A stretch of 63,543 bases of DNA from NCBI GenBank assembly GCA_900321635.1, contig ONWV01000026.1, forward strand, positions 1 through 63,543. The letters run 5' to 3'. This stretch comes from an uncultured Spirochaetaceae bacterium. GTDB taxonomy: Bacteria; Spirochaetota; Spirochaetia; Sphaerochaetales; Sphaerochaetaceae. Below are positions 17,307 to 25,927 of this stretch, in pieces. The position numbers and the translations under genes were made by a program. How positions within the stretch are numbered: position 1 is the stretch's first letter; every line of letters starts with the position of its first letter. Below the pieces are notes generated by a model, which was not told the DNA's origin, made no database searches, and saw only the letters and a list, made by a program, of their open reading frames with translations.

Positions 17307-17523
17307 AAGAGAATAATCTCATAACTGCTTTTGCCGGGAAAGGTTTTTTCGCACCAGCTGATTAACATGTCACAACGATTTGATTCTCAATTTGTTGCGT
17401 CGTATATCTGCGAATGCAATGACAGTAGCATCATTTGGTACATTTTGACTATTTCTTGATTGCGTTCCCAATTTGCGGACGCTCTGTTGTTAATATTCCT
17501 CGCACGGAATCAAGGGGGTTACT

Positions 17524-17757
17524 GTGGAAGATAAATTGGAATACCTGGATGAGATTCTGGAAGAGGCTTACAGGCAGGCGGAGTTCGATGATCTCTGCGA
17601 TTACTTCATTGCTGTCCGAAATGGACAGCAGGTTGACGATCCCAGGCCTAAAATGAGTTTCATTACAAAGGAGCTTGAAGAGGAGGCCAAGGCATATGCC
17701 GCATGCCTGTGTGATGTCATGGAAGAGTTCGAAGGAACTCTGGAAAAAGGGAGGTGA
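17524..17757 (+). CDS. 77-residue acidic protein preceding dnaE
   Basis: GTG start after AAGGGGG. Almost entirely helical and acidic (LEYLDEILEEAYRQAEFDDL; LEEEAKAYAACLCDVMEEF). Its stop is two bases before the polymerase start, so it is coupled to dnaE and may be a small partner of the polymerase; no known family recognised. Confidence 0.6.
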   Translation: MEDKLEYLDEILEEAYRQAEFDDLCDYFIAVRNGQQVDDPRPKMSFITKELEEEAKAYAACLCDVMEEFEGTLEKGR

Positions 17758-17759
17758 AC

Positions 17760-20700
17760 ATGGGTTTTGTGCATCTTCATAATCACACGGATTATTCTCT
17801 TCTGGATGGCGCAGGCAGTGCTGCCAAATATGTTAAAAAGGCAAAGGATCTGGGAATGACAGCAATGGGCATTACCGATCATGGGAACATGTTCGGAGTG
17901 CTCGAATTCTACTTTGCTTGCAAGAAGGAAGGGATTCAGCCAGTAATAGGCTGTGAATTCTATATCTGTCCTGAAGGAAGGACCCTTAGAGATGAGGAGC
18001 ATAAGAAGCCTTATCATCTTGTTTTACTTGCTATAAATAACAAAGGTTATCACAACCTCATGGAGCTTAATTCAATCGCCTGGATTGAGGGCTTCTACAA
18101 TAAGCCCAGGATAGACCGACAATGTCTTGAGGAGCATTCCGAGGGGCTGATATGCCTGTCGGCATGCCTTGCCGGAGAGGTTCCGCAGCAGCTTCTGGTC
18201 GGCAACACTGAGAAAGCCTACAAGACAGCAATGTGGTATAAGGAAGTCTTCGGAGACAGATACTACATAGAAATCCAGAATCATTTCATTGAGGAAGAGA
18301 TTACTGTTCTTCCTCTTCTCAAGAAGCTTTCCAAGGATCTGGACATTCCTCTGGTTGCAACCAATGACATCCATTATCCGTCAAAGGATGATGCAAAGGC
18401 GCATGAGATTCTGCTGTGCATCGGAACCAACGGCAAACTGGAAGAGGAGAATCATTTCAGATTTCCGACAGAAGAGTTCTACATGAAGACGCCACAGGAG
18501 ATGGAGCAGCTGTTCTCCGATGTGCCGGATGCGTTGTCCAATACTGAGGTCATAGCCAGGCGGTGTGAGTTCGAAATCGAATTCCCCAACGGGCTTCTGC
18601 CTGATATCGATGTTCCGTCTGAATACGACTGTGCTGCCTCCTACATAACTGATCTTGCCAAAACAGGTTTGAGGAGGCGCTATCCGGACTATGGAACAGA
18701 CGAGGAAAAGACAAAAATTCTTGATGAGCGTCTTGAAATGGAACTGGGCGTCATAATCCGCATGGGCTTCGAGGGCTATTTCCTGATTGTCCGTGATTAC
18801 ATCCACTGGGCAAAGACCCATGGAGTTCCGGTAGGGCCAGGCAGAGGGTCCGGTGCCGGCAGTCTTGTGGCTTACTGTATAGACATCACAGATGTGGACC
18901 CGATTAAGTACGATCTTCTGTTCGAGCGTTTTCTGAACCCGGAGAGAGTATCGCTTCCTGACTTTGACATAGATTTCTCGGATGAGGGAAGGGAGGAGGT
19001 CATCGATTATGTGACCAGAAAGTACGGCTACTTCCGTGTGGGACGTATTGCGACATTCAACACCCTCAAGGCAAAGCAGGTGGTCAATGATGTAGCCAGA
19101 GTTCTTGGATTCGATTTTCAAACATCCAGAAAGATAACTGCTCTGATTCCCGACACCATAAGCATCATGAAGAAGAAGGAACTGGAGGACGGCACCTTTG
19201 AGGAAGTACCAGATGATGTTCCTGTAACTCTTTCGCTTGCTTTGGAGAAGATTACGCAGCTTCAGGAATTCAGAGCCATGGGTGAGCGGTATGAACTGCT
19301 GTTCGACAGTGCACTGAGACTTGAAGGCCTTTGTCGCAACATGGGCACCCACGCTTGCGGGATTGTAATAGGAAAGACGGAGCTGAAGGATTATGTGCCT
19401 CTGTACATCGACCGTGAAACCAAGAGCATAGCCACCCAGTATGACAAGAACTACATAGAGCAGTGCGGGCTAGTGAAGATGGACTTTCTGGGGCTTAAGA
19501 CACTCAGCCTTCTTGAGAACTGTCAGAACATGATCAGGCGGAAGGACCCTGATTTCGACTTGGAGAAGATCGACATGGAGGATTCAGAAACCCTTGCGAT
19601 GATGGCCCGCGGGGACAGCACCATGGTGTTCCAGTTCGAGAGTAAGGGCATGCAGGAGAACCTCAGAAAACTGTGTCCGACACAGTTTGAGGAGCTCAAT
19701 GCAATGTGCAGCCTTTACCGCCCCGGTCCTATGGATTTCATTCCTCAGTACATTGCATCTAAGCACGATGCCTCCAATATCAAGTACCCAGACAAGGACT
19801 TGGAAGAACTTCTCAAACCCACCTACGGGGTGATGGTCTATCAGGAAGAAGTCATGAGAGCCTCCCAGATTATAGCCGGTTTCACGCTCGGACAGGCCGA
19901 TGAGCTGCGCAAGATCATGGGAAAGAAACAGGTGAAGAAGATTCCCGCCCTGAGGCGCAGGTTCATAGACGGTGCTGTGGCCATGGGCAGGGACAGGGAC
20001 CATGCTGCGGAGATTTTCAGGATAATGGAGCCGTTCGGCAAATACGGATTCAACAAGAGCCACAGCGTCTGCTATACAGTACTTTCTTTCCGCACAGCCT
20101 ATCTGAAATGTCACTATCCGCTTGAGTTCTATGCCGCCAACCTGACCAACGAGATAGGGAACACCAAGAAGTTCAGGGAGTATCTGGACTATATAAGAAG
20201 CCATAAGATTGATATTCTCCACCCAGATATCAACAGCTCCTCCCGTTATTTCGATGTCTCGGACGGAAAGATCCTGTTCGGGCTTGCCGGAATCAGTGGA
20301 TTGGGTGAGAAAACAGCTGAATCAATCCTGAAAGAGAGGAGTGAAAACGGCAGATACCAGTCTTTCAATGATTTCCTTGTCAGGTGTGATGACAAGGTTC
20401 TGAATATAACTGCTCTGACTAACCTGATTCTGGGCGGGGCTTTCGACTCTCTTGGTTACAACCGACATACGTTACTTGCAAACTTGGGAGATGCACTAAA
20501 ACATGCAAAGAGCGTGAGGATGGACAGGGAAAGCAGTCAGGGGTTTCTGTTCGGTGGTGAAATGGAGGCAATAACACAATACCGGATGCATGAATACCCT
20601 GAGTATCCATTGACTGAAAAACTCGATAAGGAGCGTGAAGTCCTGGGCTTCTATGTCTCAGGGCACCCTTTGGATGCGCAGAGACAAGATTGGAAAAGAC

Positions 20701-21275
20701 TTGTCAGGTTGGATCTTTCAAAGCCAGACAGAATCTTTGCCGGAGTGTCATACACAGCGGTCGGAATAGTAAAGTCAGTCCGAGCAATTCAGACCAGAAC
20801 CGGTAAGCGGATGGGTGTTGTGTCCGTGGAGGATTACAACGGCAACATTGATATCACGCTCTTTTCGGAAGCTTGGGCAAAGTATGAAGCCGGAATTGCA
20901 CCGGGACGAATTATGGGCTTCAGGGGCAGTTTCCGTGAGAACAACGGAGCAATGTCATTCAGTGCATCTACGGTTTACGGAGACATCTCGCAGATGAAGG
21001 AGACAAAGGTCAGCAACATGGTCATTGAGGTTATCCGTGATGAAATCTGTCAGAATTTCGTTAGAAAAACCAAAAGGATTATTGTCTCCAATCCTGGTTC
21101 GGTTTCCATTAAGTTCGCTGTATATGGGACACGGGAACAGATGGAAATGGAGGAACAAGTCCACCACAGGCCGACCTTAATCTCAACTGCAAGACGTTTC
21201 AATGTGGATGCGTCGGAGGACCTTATCGGAAAACTCAAGGAACTGGATGGTGTTGCGGATGTGTATTTGGAATAA
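17760..21275 (+). CDS. dnaE: DNA polymerase III alpha subunit (DnaE type)
   Basis: 1171 residues from ATG 17760 (GGAGG five bases upstream). Complete architecture: PHP domain (HLHNHTDYSLLDG, ITDHGN, GCEFYI), polymerase core (GPGRGSGAGSLVAYC near 360; catalytic PDFDIDFSD near 400; RPGPMDFIPQYI; GFNKSHSVCYT), helix-hairpin-helix and OB domain toward the C terminus. No disruption, and PHP and catalytic acidic residues are present, so it should be active. It lies in accessory DNA among AAA ATPases rather than in a housekeeping locus; it may be an extra, element-borne polymerase, or the only host copy if no other exists. That cannot be decided from this window. Confidence 0.92.
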   Translation: MGFVHLHNHTDYSLLDGAGSAAKYVKKAKDLGMTAMGITDHGNMFGVLEFYFACKKEGIQPVIGCEFYICPEGRTLRDEEHKKPYHLVLLAINNKGYHNLMELNSIAWIEGFYNKPRIDRQCLEEHSEGLICLSACLAGEVPQQLLVGNTEKAYKTAMWYKEVFGDRYYIEIQNHFIEEEITVLPLLKKLSKDLDIPLVATNDIHYPSKDDAKAHEILLCIGTNGKLEEENHFRFPTEEFYMKTPQEMEQLFSDVPDALSNTEVIARRCEFEIEFPNGLLPDIDVPSEYDCAASYITDLAKTGLRRRYPDYGTDEEKTKILDERLEMELGVIIRMGFEGYFLIVRDYIHWAKTHGVPVGPGRGSGAGSLVAYCIDITDVDPIKYDLLFERFLNPERVSLPDFDIDFSDEGREEVIDYVTRKYGYFRVGRIATFNTLKAKQVVNDVARVLGFDFQTSRKITALIPDTISIMKKKELEDGTFEEVPDDVPVTLSLALEKITQLQEFRAMGERYELLFDSALRLEGLCRNMGTHACGIVIGKTELKDYVPLYIDRETKSIATQYDKNYIEQCGLVKMDFLGLKTLSLLENCQNMIRRKDPDFDLEKIDMEDSETLAMMARGDSTMVFQFESKGMQENLRKLCPTQFEELNAMCSLYRPGPMDFIPQYIASKHDASNIKYPDKDLEELLKPTYGVMVYQEEVMRASQIIAGFTLGQADELRKIMGKKQVKKIPALRRRFIDGAVAMGRDRDHAAEIFRIMEPFGKYGFNKSHSVCYTVLSFRTAYLKCHYPLEFYAANLTNEIGNTKKFREYLDYIRSHKIDILHPDINSSSRYFDVSDGKILFGLAGISGLGEKTAESILKERSENGRYQSFNDFLVRCDDKVLNITALTNLILGGAFDSLGYNRHTLLANLGDALKHAKSVRMDRESSQGFLFGGEMEAITQYRMHEYPEYPLTEKLDKEREVLGFYVSGHPLDAQRQDWKRLVRLDLSKPDRIFAGVSYTAVGIVKSVRAIQTRTGKRMGVVSVEDYNGNIDITLFSEAWAKYEAGIAPGRIMGFRGSFRENNGAMSFSASTVYGDISQMKETKVSNMVIEVIRDEICQNFVRKTKRIIVSNPGSVSIKFAVYGTREQMEMEEQVHHRPTLISTARRFNVDASEDLIGKLKELDGVADVYLE

Positions 21276-21296
21276 AGTCTCCTGCTTAATCTGATA

Positions 21297-21332
21297 GTGT
21301 ACGAAAAAAGTGAACATTTTCTTAAAGTGTAC
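21297..21332 (+). promoter_or_regulatory. Direct repeats GTGTAC/GTGAAC/GTGTAC upstream of AAA gene
   Basis: GTGTAC at 21297 and 21327 and GTGAAC at 21310 lie in the 118-base gap between dnaE and the next AAA gene. The repeated hexamers suggest a binding site and a separate promoter for the AAA-clpP section. Weak evidence only. Confidence 0.3.
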
Positions 21333-21393
21333 ACATAAACCGAACGCTCTATGTTTATTCTCCAATTGAAACCTGTCAAAAAGGAGTTGAACC

Positions 21394-23064
21394 ATGGACA
21401 TTACTAAAAGCAACATCTGTGACTGTTTGTCTTTCGCTTTCAATGGACTTAAGAAATGCAAATTGAATCTTGAAAAGATTTCGGAAGACGCAAAGGCTGC
21501 AATCAATAGATTATCTGACTTTTACAGAATCAGTGAAAATGAAGCGGTCCTTCTTATAATTGCAATTGAAGCTCATTATTCATCGGAAAGCACTCACAAC
21601 ATTGTAGGATTTAGGGAAATAAGGGAGACAATTGATTGTGATGTAATGAAAGTTCTTCCATTCAAGAATCAGATACTGTCCCTGATAGAGAAACATTTCT
21701 TTTTCCGTGAGTATTCACTCGATGAGAATATGAATTTCAGGATTAACGATCAGGTTCTGGAGGCTTTGTACAGGGGGTCTTTTGCCGGCATTACTGATGT
21801 CGGTGAGGATTTCAATGATAGATATGCCTTTATCAGACGATTTCAGGATATGTACGAAGATAGAGGTTCATATCCACATTCTCTTAAGGTTCATATTCTC
21901 AGCGATATGGAAGACAGTTTTTCCAGTGTTGATTTAGTTGAGAAGATGAGAGTTTTAATCCCTGTGAAAGAGGAAAGATTCATGTTCTATGACTGTTGTG
22001 GTGACTTTCTTCAAGGGAGAATCAGCGGACTTATAGCAACCGTGAATGATATTTACAACGACATAGTGGCCAAAAGAAAAGCCAAGGCAATGGCTGACGG
22101 CAATCATTTTCTCATCGAACAAGATTTTCTGAAGGTTGATAAAGGTGAAAGCATCTCTGACTCTCGTCTTGATTTGACCGACAAGGCAAAAGAGATTCTG
22201 CTTGGTGAAGACATGTGTCTATACGAAAAGAAATTCTCTGCAAGAGATATGATTGAACCAGAGATGATCAATGAGGTAAAGCTATTTTACAGCAGAGAGA
22301 ACCAGAAACAGGTAGATACACTTGCTGAGTATCTTTCTCCCGCCCATTTCAAGAGCATTCAGGACAACCTTAAAGAAAGGGGCATGAAGATAGGTTTTTC
22401 TGTTCTCCTTCACGGAGCTCCCGGAACAGGAAAAACCGAGACTGTATACCAGATTGCAAAGAAAACTGGTAGACGAATTGTGAAGGTTGATGTCTCAAAA
22501 GCGAAAAGTTGCTGGTTTGGGGAAAGTGAAAAACTCGTTAAGGATATCTTTGACAGATATAAGGCTGTCTGCAAAAAGGCTGTTGGAGCTGGGGAAAACA
22601 TTCCGATTCTGCTGTTCAATGAAGCTGATGCTATATTCTCGAAGAGAAAGGATGTCGCAACAGGAAATGTAGCTCAGACGGAAAACACCATTCAGAACAT
22701 TATCCTTGATGAGATGGAAAACCTTGAAGGCATTCTCATAGCAACAACTAACCTGACAGACAATTTTGATAGTGCCTTTGAGAGACGTTTTCTTTACAAA
22801 ATACGCTTTGATAATCCATCTGCAGAGTCAAGGCTCGCCATCTGGGAAAGTAGAATCAAAACCTTACCGGAGGCTTCATTAAACAGATTATCAGGATATG
22901 AGCTGTCCGGAGGACAGATAGATAACATTGTGAGAAAGGCAACTATGAATGAGATACTCACAGGTGAGGTGCCTTGTTTTGAGAAGCTTGAGGAACTCTG
23001 TTCTGAAGAAAAGATCTCAGACAGCTCAACGGGTTCCAGAATCGGATTCTGTACCTGTGCCTAG
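21394..23064 (+). CDS. AAA+ ATPase with Asn in Walker B (LLFNEADAIF)
   Basis: 556 residues. N-terminal 330 residues are helical with no known fold that I can name. C-terminal AAA module: Walker A GAPGTGKT near 340, pore-loop motif CWFGESEKL, Walker B ILLFNEADAIF near 404 (Asn in place of the usual Asp, Glu kept), IATTNLTDNFDSAFERRF with Arg fingers, and a sensor-2 like GGQIDNIVRKA. The Asn is seen in some related ATPases and need not abolish activity. AAGGAG ribosome site. Precedes clpP by 53 bases, so it is a candidate unfoldase partner. Confidence 0.82.
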   Translation: MDITKSNICDCLSFAFNGLKKCKLNLEKISEDAKAAINRLSDFYRISENEAVLLIIAIEAHYSSESTHNIVGFREIRETIDCDVMKVLPFKNQILSLIEKHFFFREYSLDENMNFRINDQVLEALYRGSFAGITDVGEDFNDRYAFIRRFQDMYEDRGSYPHSLKVHILSDMEDSFSSVDLVEKMRVLIPVKEERFMFYDCCGDFLQGRISGLIATVNDIYNDIVAKRKAKAMADGNHFLIEQDFLKVDKGESISDSRLDLTDKAKEILLGEDMCLYEKKFSARDMIEPEMINEVKLFYSRENQKQVDTLAEYLSPAHFKSIQDNLKERGMKIGFSVLLHGAPGTGKTETVYQIAKKTGRRIVKVDVSKAKSCWFGESEKLVKDIFDRYKAVCKKAVGAGENIPILLFNEADAIFSKRKDVATGNVAQTENTIQNIILDEMENLEGILIATTNLTDNFDSAFERRFLYKIRFDNPSAESRLAIWESRIKTLPEASLNRLSGYELSGGQIDNIVRKATMNEILTGEVPCFEKLEELCSEEKISDSSTGSRIGFCTCA

Positions 23065-23117
23065 ATTCTTGTTTTTCTACGAGGAGTTTTTAAGCACACA
23101 AACATGGAGGAAAGAGT

Positions 23118-23699
23118 ATGACTACATTACCATTTGTAATTACCAAGAAAGACGGTCAGGAAAGGCAGTATGATATTTTCTCGCTGCTTTTAAGCGACAG
23201 AATCGTCTTCATCAACGGAATGATTGATGATCTGACCGCCAACAGTGTTATTGCCCAGTTGCTGTTTCTGGATTCTCAGGATCAGGAAAAGGAAATCAGT
23301 CTTTACATCAATTCCCCAGGCGGTAGCGTTACTGCGGGAATGGCAATTCATGACACCATGAGATACATCAAAGCTCCGGTCCATACAATCGGAATCGGGC
23401 TTGCAGCCTCGATGGGTGCTTTGCTTCTGGCTTCCGGAAACACTCGCTCTGTTCTTCCGCATACAAAGGTTATGATACACCAGCCTCTTGTTTCCGGAGA
23501 CCTAGGAGGAAAGGAAACCGACATCAAGATACTGGCAAAGGACCTTACAAAAACCAGACGGATGGTGTCTGAAATCTTGGCAGAACGCTGCAGAAAGCCG
23601 ATAAAAACAGTAGAGCAGGATATCGAGAATGACCGCTACATGAGTGCTCAGGAGGCATTGGACTATGGAATCTGCGACAGTATCATCAGTATCTCATGA
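23118..23699 (+). CDS. clpP: ClpP-family serine protease subunit
   Basis: 193 residues, normal ClpP length. Catalytic triad by motif: Ser98 in GLAASMGALLLASG, His121 in MIHQPL, Asp172 in ENDRYMSAQEA; SPGGSVTAGMAI is the oxyanion-loop region. ClpP forms a tetradecameric proteolytic chamber fed by an AAA unfoldase. There is no clpX or clpA here; instead it sits between two different AAA genes, overlapping the second, which suggests a dedicated element-borne protease. GGAGG ribosome site. Confidence 0.92.
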   Translation: MTTLPFVITKKDGQERQYDIFSLLLSDRIVFINGMIDDLTANSVIAQLLFLDSQDQEKEISLYINSPGGSVTAGMAIHDTMRYIKAPVHTIGIGLAASMGALLLASGNTRSVLPHTKVMIHQPLVSGDLGGKETDIKILAKDLTKTRRMVSEILAERCRKPIKTVEQDIENDRYMSAQEALDYGICDSIISIS

Positions 23700-24519
23700 A
23701 CAGGAATCGGACTTAGTGCTCGCAATTAGAGAGCTCAATTCTATGGTGGGTCTGAAGTCGGTGAAAACGGAAATTGGCAGAATCATCAATCTGGCAAAAG
23801 TTGATTCCATGAGACGGAGACGTGGTATTAAAACTGCAGATATGAGTTTTCACATGGTCTTCAGCGGTAATCCTGGAACAGGAAAGACTACAGTTGCAAG
23901 ACTTCTGGGAAGAATCTTCAAGGGGCTAGGTATTCTCTCCAAAGGCCATCTTGTAGAGGTGGATAGATCAAGCCTTTGCGCGGACTATGTCGGCCAGACT
24001 GCTACAAAGACCAAAAAGGTTATCCAGGCCGCTTTAGGTGGAGTACTTTTCATTGATGAGGCCTATTCACTGAGTGTAAGAACCAGCGCAGGTACTCAAG
24101 ATTATGGCAAAGAAGTGGTTAGCACATTACTGAAAGAGATGGAGGACCATCGGGATGATTTGATTGTCATAGTTGCCGGCTATACAGACCTCATGGATGA
24201 TTTCATCTCAATGAATCCGGGGTTGGAGTCCAGATTCAGGTTCAAGATCAGGTTTGAAGATTATTCATCGGATGAGATGTCTCTGATATTTCTGTCATTC
24301 TGTAACCGAAACGGCTTCAGGATAAAAAAAGAGGCTTATGCGAGTATCCCAAGGATTGTAATCTCTTTTCAAATGACACGAAAACCGTTTGCGAATGCCA
24401 GGCTGATGCGAAACCTATTTGAAGATGTAGTTATGAACCAGGCTCAGCGAATAGCCAACATGAATAACCTTTCCGATTATGATCTGACATTGCTTGTTAA
24501 AGAAGATATGTGTGCATAA
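23665..24519 (+). CDS. CbbX/SpoVK-type AAA+ ATPase
   Basis: 284 residues from ATG 23665, nine bases after AGGAGG and inside the end of clpP (35-base overlap, so coupled). N-terminal LNSMVGLKSVKTEIGRI is the CbxX/CfqX family signature; Walker A GNPGTGKT, pore-loop DYVGQTA, Walker B VLFIDEAYSL, and AGYTDLMDDF followed by NPGLESRF are all present. Family members remodel protein complexes (Rubisco activase CbbX is the known case). Here the clpP overlap implies a joint role. Confidence 0.85.
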   Translation: MESATVSSVSHEQESDLVLAIRELNSMVGLKSVKTEIGRIINLAKVDSMRRRRGIKTADMSFHMVFSGNPGTGKTTVARLLGRIFKGLGILSKGHLVEVDRSSLCADYVGQTATKTKKVIQAALGGVLFIDEAYSLSVRTSAGTQDYGKEVVSTLLKEMEDHRDDLIVIVAGYTDLMDDFISMNPGLESRFRFKIRFEDYSSDEMSLIFLSFCNRNGFRIKKEAYASIPRIVISFQMTRKPFANARLMRNLFEDVVMNQAQRIANMNNLSDYDLTLLVKEDMCA

Positions 24520-24530
24520 GGAACAGCCCA

Positions 24531-25202
24531 ATGAACGACATTATTGATACCGAAAACATCCGGAACTTTCTAGCTGAGCTTTCATATCCGTTATACTTTC
24601 TGGATTTCGAGACCATTTATCCCGCAGAGCCATTATTTGATGGGGTGCGGCCCTACCAGCAGATTCCGTTCATGTACTCGCTACATTGGATTGAAGAGGA
24701 GGGTGGAGAACTGCATCATACCGTATTCTTCTCCTATCCTGGAAAGGACCCACGCAGAGCCATAGCGGAGGAACTATGCGCTGATATTCCCAAAGGGGTC
24801 TGTACCGTTGCTTACAACATGTGCTTCGAGAAGGCAAGAATCAGGGATCTTGCAGAGCTGTTTCCCGACCTTGCAGATCACCTCATGGACATCCACGACA
24901 ACATGAATGACATGATGTTGCCGTTTCGGAGGAAATGGTATTACACCGATGCCATGAGAGGATCTTATTCTCTCAAATCAGTCCTTCCGGCTCTCTATCC
25001 CGATGACCCTGAGCTTGATTACTCGCTGCTCGAAGGAATCCACAATGGCGGCGACGCTTCAGAAACCTATCTTGCCATGTGGCAGATGACAGATGAGGAA
25101 ATAGCAAAGAAATGTCAGGAACTTAATAAATACTGCGGGTTGGATACTTATGCTATGGTCAAGATGTGGGGTAGACTGAAAGAAGTCTCAGGATGTGAAT
25201 GA
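24531..25202 (+). CDS. DUF2779-type DEDD exonuclease-like protein (short form)
   Basis: 223 residues from ATG 24531. YFLDFETIYP gives the DxE pair of DEDD-type 3'-5' exonucleases; VAYNMCFEKARIRDLAE and the C-terminal CGLDTYAMV supply the other regions. DUF2779 proteins are usually much longer, with this domain at the C-terminal end; here only that part is present. Likely a nucleic acid exonuclease, cotranscribed with clpP and the AAA genes. Confidence 0.7.
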   Translation: MNDIIDTENIRNFLAELSYPLYFLDFETIYPAEPLFDGVRPYQQIPFMYSLHWIEEEGGELHHTVFFSYPGKDPRRAIAEELCADIPKGVCTVAYNMCFEKARIRDLAELFPDLADHLMDIHDNMNDMMLPFRRKWYYTDAMRGSYSLKSVLPALYPDDPELDYSLLEGIHNGGDASETYLAMWQMTDEEIAKKCQELNKYCGLDTYAMVKMWGRLKEVSGCE

Positions 25203-25215
25203 ACAGGAGGGGGAT

Positions 25216-25335
25216 ATGACTTTTGATAATGAATTGGAATGTCAGTTGATGATAGATAGCCTAAAGATAAACGGAACTCAGGAACACAGGAGTATCAGCG
25301 ATAATACAGAAAAGATGAAGGAGATTTTGCTATGA
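25216..25335 (+). CDS. 39-residue hypothetical protein
   Basis: Starts MTFDNELECQLMIDSL, with AGGAGGGGG just upstream. Its stop overlaps the start of the next gene (ATGA at 25332-25335), a clear coupling signal that supports its being translated. Function unknown. Confidence 0.5.
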   Translation: MTFDNELECQLMIDSLKINGTQEHRSISDNTEKMKEILL

Positions 25336-25769
25336 TTCATTTATTAGCTACACTAATGGCTCTCAGCCAGAGATTTATTGTTACAACGGATTATGAGGTT
25401 GGCCTTCAATGGAATGTCGGAGACCTTGGAATAACATTTTCGGATACAGGTGCTTCATTCTATATGGGAGATGCTCATAATAACCTGTCAGCATGGTTTC
25501 CGTATGATGAAATCCTTTTGAATCAGGACTCTTGTCCTAATCATTTCTATGTGAAACTTGGGAAGAACTCTAGTGCTGGCGTAATGCTCAACAAACGTAG
25601 CCCCAGAGATACAGAGGGAGCAGATTTCCATAGCATTGACGATATTATTGATAACTTCGTTTATGGCTTCGTCCGAGATGAGATTGAAAAGGGACTCGGA
25701 TTTGATGCTTTAAGAGTTTTAGCTCAGCAGGAGCTGAATAGAATCGATAGGCAGATGGAAGGACAATGA
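25332..25769 (+). CDS. 145-residue hypothetical protein
   Basis: Mixed beta-rich N-terminal half (TTDYEVGLQWNVGDLGITF) and helical C-terminal half (IIDNFVYGFVRDEIEKGLGF). No signal peptide or motif recognised. Coupled to the 39-residue gene and last in the DnaE/ClpP operon. Confidence 0.6.
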   Translation: MIHLLATLMALSQRFIVTTDYEVGLQWNVGDLGITFSDTGASFYMGDAHNNLSAWFPYDEILLNQDSCPNHFYVKLGKNSSAGVMLNKRSPRDTEGADFHSIDDIIDNFVYGFVRDEIEKGLGFDALRVLAQQELNRIDRQMEGQ

Positions 25770-25848
25770 CCTGCGAGCAGGAATGGGTAGGCTTTGGCTT
25801 TTGTTCATATTTCTTGGCAAAAATTAACTTTCCTGCTTCATAATATAT

Positions 25849-25897
25849 TCAATCCTGAAAAGCCTCATCAAAAATCTGATGGGTGTTTCATGTTGCC
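25849..25897. repeat. Diverged direct repeat with hairpin, copy 1
   Basis: Begins TCAATCCTGAAAAGCCTCAT and contains CATCA/TGATG arms. It aligns with 28662-28711. On the minus strand both encode a similar peptide (AGN..HPI.FLMR.F.I), here with a one-base deletion. It marks one side of the GmrSD/UDG pair. Confidence 0.55.
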
Positions 25898-25927
25898 TGC
25901 TTTGGCCCTGTTCAAGTATTACCGATG

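Noticed and set aside
17307..17523. Small RNA or promoter in the gap before the dnaE pair
   Set aside because: A TTGACT occurs but no -10 at proper spacing and no stable hairpin; nothing supportable.
18381..19352. 323-residue minus-strand open frame within dnaE
   Set aside because: Lies entirely inside the highly conserved polymerase core; translation shows no domain.
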